A stretch of 64,000 nucleotides of DNA from Boesenbergia rotunda. Its lineage: Eukaryota; Streptophyta; Magnoliopsida; Zingiberales; Zingiberaceae. The position numbers were made by a program, and so were the translations under genes. Location: positions 168,296 to 232,295 of the forward strand of contig JAGFNQ010001196.1 of the NCBI GenBank assembly GCA_024364735.1, written 5' to 3'. Positions 1 to 9,616 of the stretch are shown here, one piece after another (within the stretch, counting starts at the first letter, position 1; each line of letters begins with the position of its first letter). The notes beneath the pieces are model-generated. The model was not told the DNA's origin and ran no database searches. It saw only the letters and a program-made list of their open reading frames with translations.

Positions 1-59
1 ATGATACAAAAAGTCCCTAGTCAATCATCATATAATTGGCTCTAGAGCTCCTACTAACA
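1..59 (-). repeat. Element B, start of 3' LTR
   Basis: These 59 bases match the end of the other B LTR at about 24783-24841 (same order of motifs: gatacaaaaa, cctagtcaatcatca, aattggctct, ctcctactaa). On the minus strand this is the LTR start, TGTTAGTAGGAGC. The bases just right of it (60-80) lie where the polypurine tract should be and read GAGAGAT on the minus strand. The rest of the LTR is to the left of the window. Confidence 0.8.
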
Positions 60-1147
60 ATCTCTCACTAGTACTAGTGCCAATCACTGTATCTAGTACC
101 TAGTGATCTAGTGTGACCATCATGCTTCTTCTGTGCCAAAGCCTTGGTCAAAGGATCTACGATGTTAGCATCAGTCGGTACTCTGCATATCCTCATATCT
201 CCTTTATCGATGATCTCTTGAATGAGATGGAAGGGTCGTAGTATGTGTTTGGTCCGCTGATGAGAGCGAGGTTCCTTAGCTTGTGCAATAGCCCCATTGT
301 TGTCACAATAGAGGTCTATTGGGTCTGCTATACTAGGAACTACACCAAGCTCTATAAAGAACTTCTAGATCCAAACAACCTCTTTTGCTGTATCAGACAC
401 AATAATATACTCGTCCTCTGTTGTAGAATTTACGACTATGTCCTGCTTCAAACTCTTTTAGCTCACAGCGCCACCATTCAAGCAAAGTACTTATCCTGAT
501 TGCGATATGAAATCATCCCTATCGGTTTGGAGGCTTGCATCATTGTAACCCTTTACAGCTAGTTCCTCATTGCCTCCAAATATCAAGAAATATTCTTTCG
601 TCCTTCAAAAGTACTTAAGAATATTCTTGACAGTTGTCCAGTGACTTTCACCTGAATCTGACTGGTATCTACTCGTCATGCTTAAAGCATACGAGACATT
701 TGGACGAGTATAAAGCATGACGTACATGATAGACCCTATAGCGGATACATAAGGGATCTGATTCATGCAGTCTCTCTCCTCCTTAGAAGAGGGGCATTGA
801 GTCTTCGAAAGACTTACACTATGTGACATCAGCAGAAATCCCTTCTTGGAATTCTGCATGGTAAAACGATTAAGCACCTTGTTAATATATGTACTCTAAC
901 TTAAGCCAAACAATCTTTTAGATCTATCTCTATAGATCTTGATGCCTAGGATATAAGATGCTTCACCTAAGTCTTTTATTGAGAAACAATTCCCTAGCCA
1001 TGTCTTCACAGACTATAGTGAAGGGAAATTATTTTCAATGTGGAGTATGTCATCCACATACAAGATCAGGAAGATAACTGTGCTCCCACTAACCCTCTTG
1101 TAGACACAGGGTTCATCTTCATTCTTGATGAAACCAAACGTTTTGAT
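60..1147 (-). pseudogene. Element B pol 3' part: end of RT and RNase H, broken
   Basis: The clearest part (605-877) reads as the connection between RT and RNase H, with PYVSAIGSIMY and TRPNVSYALS, as in copia polyproteins. The sequence at about 60-600 reads in pieces as RNase H; 900-1147 reads in pieces as the RT palm region. Several stops and frame changes prevent any continuous reading. It continues across S1 into 3128-3293. Confidence 0.8.
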
Positions 1148-3127
1148 TGTTAGGATGTATACTAAAAGTCTAGCTTTTGTATGATCATCTATATTTTGGA
1201 ATGAGAATCACATGATCATTGTTTGCATTTTATATTTATTATATGTGTGCATATTGTCTAATACTTTATATTGTAGATAACATGGTGTGCGGTGTCACAC
1301 AGAAGATCATGTTATCAATCCCTTGTAAAGTATAAGTAGAGTCTCACAACTAAGATGGTTTTGGACAAACCATTTGCATGGTTGAAGTATAATTTGGTAT
1401 TGGTTTATCTTGACCATAGAATTAACACTTTGTATGTATTGAGCAGGACCAATATAGAGGTGATTCAATTTATACTGACTATATAATTGAATCAGACCTC
1501 AGATATTATGGTGCATATGCTCTTAATCCCGATATAATAACGGGCACATGTACTTAATATCTATTTCTTTGATTTACCAATTGACGAGATTTATTTGTTA
1601 AATCATAGGTCTGGTAAATTGATAAATAATATTATTTACATGGTGTGTCGTTGATTATAGAAGAAAACCGTGTCCTGATGTGTCAGGATAATGATGTACC
1701 TTTGAGGAGCTCATAAAATTCATCATGTAAATTCTGCAGGTGGACTTGGTCCGACATGAGATAAAGTTGAGTGGTATTACTCATGGAGTTAGATATTAAT
1801 TAATTAAATTGTCAATAATTTAATTAATTAATGGACATTCGAGATCTTAAACACGGGGAGAATTTGTACACATAATAGGTGGAGCCCATATTTAATTATG
1901 GGGGTTGGTGAGGCAGTTCAATGATAATCCTTTAGTGGATTGGATTATCATTAATGGATTGAGCCTTGATCCATTAGGAGGCCAAGACCCAACTCCTCCT
2001 CATGGTCCTTATTGTAGCCTGTATATACCCCATGAGTCATGAAACCAAAGCCAAGTCTTAACCTAATTCTCTCCTCTCCACTCCACTCTCTCTCTTAGGG
2101 TTAGGGCGCCGACGGTAGAGAAGAAGAAGGAGAGTAATTCTTCTCCTTCCTTCTCTTCTCTCTTCTCCTCTCAAGGTGTGGCGCAAGGAAGCAAGCAAGA
2201 TTCCTCTTCCTATTCCTTGGCTGGAGCAAGCTTGTGAGGGTGAGGGGAATGGCTGGCGGCAACCACTAGCAACTCTAGGTTGCGGCAAAAGGAGAAAGGG
2301 TCTTCTTCCAAGGTGGCCGGCCGCAACCATCTCCATGGGAGGCTAGCGGCGCAAGGTGAAGAAGAAAAGGAAGTCTTCTTCCAAGGTGGCCGGCGGCAAC
2401 CATTTCCATGGGAGGCTGGCGGCGCAAGGTGAAGAAGAAGAGGAGGGTCTTCTTCCAAGGTGGTCGGCGGCAACCATCTCCATTTGAGGCCGACGGCGCA
2501 AGGTGAAGAAGAAGAGGAGGGTCTTCTCCCAAGGTGGCCTGCGACAACCATCTCCATGGGAGCTCGGCGGCGCATGGTGAAGAAGAAAAGGAAGTCTTCT
2601 TCCAAGGTGGCCGGCGGCTACTAACTCCTTGGGTTGTCGGCGGCACAAGGTGAAGAAGAAGGGAGGTTTTTCTTTTGGCGGCTGGCTGTGCAAGGTGGAG
2701 AAGAAGCTCTTCTTCCATTAGTGGTTGACACAAGCAAAGGTAAAGAGAAGGTGGCTTTGTTTCTTGGAGGATTGTCACCCACATGACGTCCAAGAAGGGG
2801 ATAGGACATACAATAGAAGATCGTGAGGTAAACAAGAAGTCTAATTTCTTGTTTCTTGGAGGATCAACCAATTGCATGTTGTTAATTGTCATGGACCCCG
2901 AAGATAAATACAAAAACTGACGATCCTTTCATCATCTATTCCGCGGCTAACCAATTAGATGAGTTAGATTGCTTGAACAATAAGTTTGTTCAAGCGGTCA
3001 CTTGAATCGGTCAATACAATGATGAGTCGGTTGCTTGGGTAAATTCATCTCTATCCGGATTTGTTTTAATTAATAAAATTTAAATCGGGGACTTGGAGAG
3101 GATTCCCATGCACACTCGAAACCAACA
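1148..3127 (+). repeat. Solo LTR S1
   Basis: The sequence starts TGTTAGGATGTATAC and ends GAAACCAACA, and is flanked by a perfect 5-bp duplication TTGAT (1143-1147 and 3128-3132). No internal region or primer site follows, so this is a solo LTR of 1980 bp, probably left by recombination between two LTRs. A TATA-like tgtatatacccc near 2020 followed by a repeat-rich transcribed part gives plus orientation. The same family, inverted, is S3 at 22292-24641. Confidence 0.9.
2299..2640 (+). repeat. 73-74 bp tandem repeat inside solo LTR S1
   Basis: About 4.5 units, marked by gcgcaaggtgaagaag at 2349, 2422, 2496 and 2570 (spacing 73, 74, 74), each with cttcttccaaggtggcc and caaccatctccatgg. They sit just downstream of the TATA-like box, so in the transcribed leader. 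Long open frames over this stretch are a by-product of the repeat and have no recognisable product. S3 lacks this array. Confidence 0.85.
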
Positions 3128-3293
3128 TTGATTGCATCATCAAATCAAAGATTCCAGCTTTGAGAAGCTTGCTTTAGTCCATAAATGAACCTTTGCAACT
3201 TACACACCTTTCCAGCATGATCTGGATCTACAAAACCCTCAGGTTGTGTCATGTACACATTTTCGAGTAGATTCCATTTAGGAATGTGATTTT
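3128..3293 (-). pseudogene. Element B RT fragment between S1 and element A
   Basis: On the minus strand it reads in copia RT frame with VYMTQPEGFVDP and CKLQRFIYGLKQA, the fingers and palm motifs. It continues from the RT start that ends at 17166 on the far side of element A, and goes on into 1147 beyond S1. The A insertion duplicated ATTTT at the joint. Confidence 0.85.
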
Positions 3294-3411
3294 TGTTGAT
3301 GCAGTCTGACCCTGATTGTTGTTTTGGTGTTGACAACGATTTTAGTTTAGGAGGATGATTATGATGATTGTGATTAAGTCCTGATCGAGGATTAGGCATG
3401 ATATGGAAAAT

Positions 3412-3925
3412 CCTAACCTGGGAGGTTAGGTGTGATGATTATGATGATTATGATCAAGTCCTGATCGAGGATCAGGCATGTGTTGGAGAATCCTAACCTG
3501 GGAGGTTAGGTGTGGAAAATCCTAGCTTGGAGGGCTAGGTGTTGGAAAAGTCCTAATTCGGAAGGGTTGGGTGAAAAGTCCTAGCTTGGAGGGCTAGGTG
3601 AAAAGTCCTAGCTTGGAGGGCTAGGTGAAAAGTCCTAACTTGGAGGGTTAGGTGCAAATTCCCATCCTGGAGAATTAGGTGAAAAAGTCCTGGCTTGGAG
3701 GGTCAGGTGCCTAGCTTGGAGGGCGAGGCTGGATGATGTTCTAACTCGGAAGAGTTGGGTGAAAAGTCCTAGCTTGGAGGGCTAGGTGAAAAGTCCTAGC
3801 TTGGAAGACTAGGTGAAAAGTCCTAACTTGGAGGGTTAGGTGCAAATTCCCAACTTGGAGAGTTAGATGGAAAAATCCTTAGCTTGGAGGGCTAAGGTGG
3901 ATGAATTCCTAGCTTGGAAGGCTAG
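3412..3925 (+). repeat. Array of about 27-bp repeats, each a small hairpin (CCTAGC-type)
   Basis: About 15 units of the form cctagcttggagggctagg, spaced by gtgaaaagt. The two arms of each unit pair. Variants change both arms together: CCTAAC...GTTAGG (3634-3652), CCTAGC...GCTAGG (3521-3539, 3607-3625), CCTTAGC...GCTAAGG (3877-3897) and CCTAACC...GGTTAGG (3412-3430). The copy in the 3' LTR spans about 15102-15617. Confidence 0.85.
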
Positions 3926-3937
3926 GGTTGAGTCACT

Positions 3938-4451
3938 GGATCGGTCTGGTGACCGATCAGGGACATTGGCAAGCTGCTCCTTAGTGGATCGGTCTGGTGA
4001 CCGATCCAGCTATGTCTGATCGGACTGGTGACCGATCAGGGAGCGCGCAGTGAGATTGAGAATCTACTGTGTGGCTCCTGATCGGACCGGTGATCGATCA
4101 GGGAGCAGGCTGCTTCCTTGCTGTCTTGCTCCTGATCGGTCTGGTGACCGATCAGGGAGCAAACGGTGAGTGAGTTCCCTTGCTAATCAAAGTCTTGGAT
4201 CGATCCAGTGGATCCAGTGACCGATCCAGGGATCTTGGATCTGATTAAAAAACTACTGTTCATATGCCCTGATCGGACTGGGTGACCGATCAGGACTCAC
4301 TCTGATCGGTCTGATGACCGATCAGGCTTCACCCTGATCGGTCTGGTGACCGATCAGGTGTGTATAGCTGCGAGAGCTGGGAATCCCAGCGAAGAAGTGG
4401 ATCGATCTGGTGACCGATCCACACACCCTGGATCGGTCTGGTGACCGATCA
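3938..4451 (+). repeat. Array of GATCGGTC...GACCGATC hairpins in element A 5' LTR
   Basis: About ten imperfectly spaced units in which ggatcggtc or tgatcggtc is followed by a 4-base spacer (mostly tggt) and the inverse gaccgatc, for example 3938-3959 and 4436-4451. Stems are 8-10 bp. Flanking bases co-vary: GGATC with GATCC, and TGATC with GATCA. The 3' LTR carries the same array at 15628-16141. Confidence 0.88.
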
Positions 4452-5474
4452 CTTTAATTCAAATTTCACTGTCAGACATGGTCAGAGCGTCTGATCGTAT
4501 CTGATTTGCTGATGTATGGCTCTGATACATGATTTACTGGTTGATTTGCTGCTCTAACAGACTGATTAAGGTGCAGGTGACAGGGGAGGATTCAAACACT
4601 CAAGGAGAGGTCAACGGTGGCTTTCCTTGGAGCAGGTTTGTCCGTTTTCCCATCTCAGGTTGCAACGGCCGGGCTGAAGACTGGAGCGGAGACTGGAGCG
4701 TTACTGAGGGAGCTCAGTGAGTCCAGAGGTAGCTCAGTGGAGGCTGGCGTTGGCAGACGAGTAGCTGGGAGCTACAGAGATGTCGTCACCTGGTGCTGTG
4801 TGGAGGAACAAAAGAAGCGGCAGTTGGCTTCGTGGAAGCAGGTCTTGCGAACTGTGTTCTTGCCGTGCTCTGAGTTCTCCACAACCTGCTTGCTGCGTTC
4901 TTGAGTTTTCCATCATTTTGAGCAAGTGATTGAGAAGCTATCATCTTTTACTTGAGCCTTGAAGGAGGGAACAAGAAGCTTGGAGTCCGACAGTGGGAAG
5001 ACACGGGGAAGGGTTCTCGCGTGAGATCGCCACTGGGTGGAGCTCAAGGAAGCTTGCTGTGTTCTTGTCCTTGCCGAGGGTTTTGAGTAAGATCTTTCTT
5101 CTAGTTTCATTGAGCTTAAACATTTATATTTGATTGAAACGCTGTGGAGAAGTTTCTCCACCGAGAAGGAGGTTGCTTTATATCCGGTGTTCACCGGGGC
5201 TTGATCTGCCGACGATCAAGGGATCGCCCACCTTAAGGGCACGCCAAGGAGTAGGGGCAAGTTATCCCCGAACCTTGTAAACCCTCTTGTTAGCATTCTT
5301 GATAGCTGCTGTTGTTAGTTCTTCATCTCTGTTTCTGTTTTCTACATTGTCTGCTATTGCTTTATTTCTTCCGCTGTGCCGCTGATAGTTTAAGTGCAGA
5401 AACCTTGATTAGAATTCAAGTTGCAAGTGTTGGCTATATTCACCCCCCCCTCTATAGCCATCTCGTTCCCAACA

Positions 5475-5492
5475 AGTGGTATCAGAGCAAGG
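5475..5492 (+). other. Element A primer-binding site
   Basis: agtggtatcagagcaagg lies immediately after the LTR end. TGGTATCAGAGC is complementary to the 3' end of initiator methionine tRNA, the usual primer of plant copia elements. A 40-base leader separates it from the gag start. Confidence 0.93.
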
Positions 5493-5532
5493 TGCTCTGT
5501 TTACGGCTTAACAACCGAGAGTTCTCAACAAG

Positions 5533-7245
5533 ATGACATTGAGAGAAGGCTTCTCCACCACCCGACCTCCATTCTTTGATGGCGCCGACTTCCAATACTG
5601 GAGATCAAAAATGGAGTACTACTTGAAGATGGACATCCATACTTGGTTCGCAGTGAAGGAGGGATTCATCCCTCCTAAGGATGACGAAGGTAAAGAACTT
5701 GAGTCATGGAGGTGGACTGCCGAACAAACAAGGAAGAGTGAAGCCGACGCGAAGGCGGTTGTCACTCTACAATGTGGCATGAACAAAGACCAACTCATCA
5801 AGGTTGGTCCTTTCACAAGTGCAAAGGACTTGTGGAACAAACTCATTGAGCTTCATGAGGGCACCCGAGACTCTAGGATTGCAAAGAGGGACTTGTTCCT
5901 CAATCAACTTCAAAATCTCACCATGAAGGAGAACGAGTCGGTAAGCGAGCTCCATAGTCGTTTCAAGGAAGTCGTTAATGGGCTTCATTCAATTGATGAA
6001 AAGGTCGAGAACCGCGACCTTGTGAGGTATGTCTTGAAAGCATTTCCAAGGAATGCTTTGTGGTCATCCATGGTGGATGCCTACAAAGTATCTAAGGATT
6101 TATCTATTGTGAAATTAGATGATTTATTTTGTGAGATGGAATTGCATGAAATGGCTAACAAAGGCCCCAAGGAGAAGGGGATTGCCTTAGTTGCAGGGGA
6201 CCGGACCAACAAGAAGAAGAAGGAGAAGAAGAAGGAAAAGGAACTTTCATCATCTTCATCCTCTTCCGAATCCGAGTCAAATTCTGAGGAAGATGGCAGT
6301 GGCTCCTCTTCATCTGAGATGGCAAACTTTGTGAGGAGGATGATGCGAAGGGATCGACGGTTCAAAAGTAGAGGTAACGCTAGTGAATCCAAACTTGATA
6401 AGAATAATGCATCCTGTTTTGAGTGTGGTAGGAAAGGACACTTCAAGAATGAGTGTCCGAAGCTTAAGAAGAAGGAGGAAAAATCCAAAAGAAAAGAAGA
6501 GAAATCCAAGAAGAAGAAGAAGGCATTGAAGGCCTCTTGGGATGAGTCATCCTCTAGCTCATCCGATGAAGAAAAGGAGGAGAAGAGCACAAGGCAAGTG
6601 GCTCTCATGGCTCTTGGAGAGGAGAGCAGTAATGAATCTTCAAGCTCCGCAAACACGGCTTCATCATCTTCGGATGATGAAGAGGTAACTTCTCCCGAGC
6701 TTGAAAAATGTTATAGAGCAATTGCATGTTTAACTAGTATGCTTAAGAAATCCAAAAATAAAGTTAAAGCATTGCAATTAGAGATTGGTCAATTGAAAGC
6801 TTCTAGGGATGATAACATTGGTGACTTGCATGTTGAATTACTAGAAGATGAAATTAAATCGTTGAAGCATGAGATTGTCAGATTGAAATCCTCTAAGGTT
6901 GAGGAAATCAATGATTTGCATGATAACTTGTTAGTAGAGGAAAACCAATCTTTGAAGAGTGAAGTTGGGAAGCTCAAGAATATTCTTGGGAAATTCTCAA
7001 ATAGCTCTAAGACCCTAGATATGATTCTTAATGCCCAAAGAGCGGTTTACAATAGGGCCGGTATTGGTTACCGCCCTAAAGAACCCTCATTTGTGTCTCT
7101 CATGTCTAGGACTGACATGAGACAATCTAGGACACCCAAAACTCAAAAGAAAGTTGTCAAGGCATGGGTGCCTAAGTCATGCTTAGTTGACACTTTAGGT
7201 CCCAAGGTTTGGGTACCTAAAACTTCTATTTTTCGAATTGTGTAG
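5533..7245 (+). CDS. gag: Element A gag polyprotein part
   Basis: This 570-residue protein should form the virus-like particle that packages the element RNA. Residues 1-230 match the plant copia gag (UBN2-like) type, with PPFFDG, W-rich positions and LxxLxxGT-like spacing. A lysine-serine-rich acidic stretch follows, then one zinc knuckle CFECGRKGHFKNEC (residues 295-308, CX2CX4HX4C), a second acidic serine region, and a long coiled coil at about 390-490. It ends with two WVPK repeats and a UAG at 7243-7245. Pol continues in the same frame after this stop. The ATG follows a 40-base leader and no better start precedes it. The frame is intact. Confidence 0.93.
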   Translation: MTLREGFSTTRPPFFDGADFQYWRSKMEYYLKMDIHTWFAVKEGFIPPKDDEGKELESWRWTAEQTRKSEADAKAVVTLQCGMNKDQLIKVGPFTSAKDLWNKLIELHEGTRDSRIAKRDLFLNQLQNLTMKENESVSELHSRFKEVVNGLHSIDEKVENRDLVRYVLKAFPRNALWSSMVDAYKVSKDLSIVKLDDLFCEMELHEMANKGPKEKGIALVAGDRTNKKKKEKKKEKELSSSSSSSESESNSEEDGSGSSSSEMANFVRRMMRRDRRFKSRGNASESKLDKNNASCFECGRKGHFKNECPKLKKKEEKSKRKEEKSKKKKKALKASWDESSSSSSDEEKEEKSTRQVALMALGEESSNESSSSANTASSSSDDEEVTSPELEKCYRAIACLTSMLKKSKNKVKALQLEIGQLKASRDDNIGDLHVELLEDEIKSLKHEIVRLKSSKVEEINDLHDNLLVEENQSLKSEVGKLKNILGKFSNSSKTLDMILNAQRAVYNRAGIGYRPKEPSFVSLMSRTDMRQSRTPKTQKKVVKAWVPKSCLVDTLGPKVWVPKTSIFRIV

Positions 7246-7248
7246 GTT

Positions 7249-8242
7249 ATGATTGAGGGGGAGCATCTATCAACTTGGTTCGTTGATAGTGGATGCTCCA
7301 AACACATGACCGGGGATAGATCATTGTTCACCACATTTCACAAGAAGAGTAGAGGTAATGTATCATTTGGTAACAATGGTAGCCTTAAGGTCATAGGAAT
7401 AGGAGACATTCAAATATCCGAATGTCTTAGAATCTCAAATGTCCTTCTAGTCAAGGGGATGAAGTTCAATCTCCTAAGTGTCAGTCAATTATGTGACACG
7501 GGTTACACAATTGACTTCCAACCAAGTCAGTGTCTAGTTAGACAAAATGACACCTTGGACACAGTACTAGTAGGAGCAAGAGTAGACAATATTTATCAAG
7601 TTTCTTTTAAAAGTGCTACTAATGCTCTTGCTAAGTGTTTCATGTCAGAAGAAGGAGAGTCCACACTTTGGCACCGGAGGCTAGCACATGTGAACATGAA
7701 GAACATCCGAAAGCTGGCCAACAAGGGACTAGTTCGAGGCTTACCGAGCATCAAGTATGGAAAAGATAAATTATGTGATGCATGTCAAATGGGTAAGCAA
7801 ACAAAATCTGCTCATAAAGGTAAAAGCACTGTAAGTACCTCAAATGCATTAGATTTACTTCACATGGATCTATTTGATTGTAGTACCATCATATCATTGA
7901 ATGGAAGTAGATATTACTTTGTTATTATTGATGATTTTACTAGATACACATGGACTTACTTTTTAAAATATAAGGACCAAACCTTAGATGTTTTCATTTC
8001 TTTTTGTAGAAGAGTTGAAAATGAAAAATCATCAACCATTAAGACAATTAGAAGTGATCATGGAGGTGAATTTCAAAACCATAGGTTTCTAGAATTTTGT
8101 CAAGATAAGGGTTATAGACATGAGTTCTCTACTCCTAGAACACCACAACAAAATGGTGTTGTAGAGAGGAAGAATCGTGTCTTACAAGAGGCTGCACGAA
8201 GCATGCTCAATGAGTACTCACTCCCGAGTTACTTATGGGCTG
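7249..8242 (+). pseudogene. pol: Element A pol, first part: protease and integrase core
   Basis: The reading is in the same frame as gag, one codon beyond the UAG. Aspartic protease motif WFVDSGCSKHMTGD is at the start. Integrase follows, with the HHCC zinc site (HRRLAHVN ... CDACQ) and the catalytic DDE residues in HMDLFDC, RSDHGGEF and GVVERKNR. The coding sequence is interrupted after SYLWA by solo LTR S2; the codons up to the stop at 8265 belong to S2. Without S2 the frame would continue at 9617. Confidence 0.92.
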
Positions 8243-8657
8243 TGTTGGATCGTGAAAACCGATAGAGGGGGGGTGACTATCGGAAATCCTTCTTTTTCGG
8301 AAAACTAAGAGTAAGTGCACAGCGGAAATAAAAATAAGAGACACAGCACAAAGACACAGTGGTTTTTACTTGGTTCGGAGCCTGTGTCGACTCCTACTCC
8401 AAGGCCCACGGTCGTTGACCGTTTACTTTGGGCAATTCTATATCAGGCGTAAATAGTTTACAGAAAGTTATTATAGAATTTAGTACAGTAAACTTAAATA
8501 GCTCTTTTTACCGACATCCGAGGAAGATCGACTTTTTCCGGAGCAGCAGGACGTCGTCGGCTCGAGTTGGGAGGATTCCGGGGTGAAGCGCGAGAGCAGA
8601 AGAGCGTGGAAGCTTTGTATGGAAGTTGTTGTTGAAGCTTAGGGTCGAGGGGTGCTA

Positions 8658-9020
8658 TTTATAGCACCTAGGGCGCCCTGGACGTCGGGGGCGCCCTGCC
8701 ACGTGTCAGCCGATCCGCACTTCGCTCGTTCAAGCTTTATCCCACCTAAATAGGGATGAGTTTTGACCTCTTGGGCGCCCTGGTCGCTGAGGGCGCCTTC
8801 ATTGACGCGGTCTTCTCGGCTGGATAAAGTTGATCGGCCTTGCTGGTAAAGGCGCGAAGCGCCTCAGCACCTGAGGGCGCCCTGGGCGCTCAGGGCGCCC
8901 TGGCTGCTGAGGGCGCCCTGGATGCAGAGGGCGCCCCTGCCAGTGGTTAGCCGAACTCCTTTTTGCCTTACTTGTTTCTTGTTCACCTTGGAGGCGCCCT
9001 AGACACTCAGGGCGCCCTAC
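8658..9020. repeat. GGGCGCCCTGG palindrome array in S2
   Basis: About ten copies of the self-complementary core GGGCGCCC or GGCGCC in about 360 bases, mostly as gagggcgccctgg, separated by ordinary sequence. It is the counterpart of the CAGGCGCCTG motif in the related LTRs of F and G. Confidence 0.8.
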
Positions 9021-9308
9021 TCAGCTGCTGCCTCACTCCTTTGAGGCTCTCTGAGCTGCAGACATACGTTCCTTTGGTCCTGCATCCAGGGTTAGTCCGA
9101 AAACAAAATAAAGCATTAATTTATACAGCCTTAGCTGTCTTGGTTCTGACTTTGGTCTCCAAAATGGAGCCCTAGGTCGAACCGACGCCTACTGTTCCCT
9201 CGACGGGGAACGCGTCCTCACCTACTCCTCTCGGGAGATTTTACCTGATGCCAACCGTTCCTCTGGTTGGACTTTTGCCTGATGGTCCTTTGTCAGGTCT
9301 TGGATGCC

Positions 9309-9512
9309 GAGCTGTCCTTCACCCGGTGCCTAGCTGTCCTTCGCTAGGGCTTTGTTTCCTGGCAGCCCTTCGCCAGGTGCCTAGCAGCCCTTCGCTAGGA
9401 CTTGGTTTCCTGGCAGCCCTTCGCCAGGTGCCTAGCAGCCCTTCGCTAGGACTTTGTTTCCTGGCAGCCCTTCGCCAGGTGCCTAGCAGCCCTTCGCTAG
9501 GACTTTGTTTTT
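9309..9512 (-). repeat. 51-bp tandem repeat with paired arms in S2
   Basis: Unit starts are at 9379, 9430 and 9481 (exactly 51 apart), with a diverged copy to the left. Each unit has two inverted pairs, CCTAGC-agccctt-c-GCTAGG and CCTGGC-agccctt-c-GCCAGG, which share the loop but differ in the stem on both sides. Open frames on either strand here are repeat artefacts. Confidence 0.85.
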
Positions 9513-9616
9513 GCACACTCAAGTAACAACATTAGATCACAAATAACACTTAACTTTGAATCCTTTGCCAATATCAAAACAAGGTTCGATATGGTGCTTC
9601 CTGCACCAACAGGCTG

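Larger units (their letters stand above)
3294..5474 (+). repeat. Element A 5' LTR
   Basis: Starts TGTTGATGCAGTCTGACC and ends CTCGTTCCCAACA, with the primer site directly after it. Its first third holds hairpin repeats with stems such as CCTAGC/GCTAGG, its second third the GATCGGTC hairpins. Near the 3' end is the pyrimidine stretch attcaccccccccctcta (5440-5456) that recurs in all related LTR families here. Short open frames within it (for example 4617-4904, repeated identically in the 3' LTR) have no recognisable product. Confidence 0.95.
8243..9611 (-). repeat. Solo LTR S2 inside element A pol
   Basis: The insert starts TGTTGGATCGTG and ends GCACCAACA, and is flanked by the perfect duplication GGCTG (8238-8242 and 9612-9616). 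The pyrimidine stretch typical of the LTR 3' end appears on the minus strand near 8265-8280, so the LTR lies in minus orientation. At 1369 bp it is the same family as the G LTR: both minus-strand starts read TGTTGGT, then GCAGG or ACCGG, then AAGCACCA. It carries GGGCGCCCTGG motifs and a 51-bp repeat. It inactivates A and must be younger than it. Confidence 0.92.

Noticed and set aside
2058..2913. Several overlapping long open frames on the minus strand with repetitive proteins
   Set aside because: They arise from the 73-bp tandem repeat of solo LTR S1, are antisense to its likely transcript and match no family.
3412..3925. Regular about 27-bp repeats that look like a CRISPR array
   Set aside because: The units are contiguous hairpin repeats without unique spacers, lie within a plant LTR and recur in the second LTR of the same element.
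4529..5194. Open frames on both strands, repeated almost exactly at 16307-16884
   Set aside because: They are in the two LTRs of element A. Their duplication reflects the LTR pair, and no domain is recognisable.
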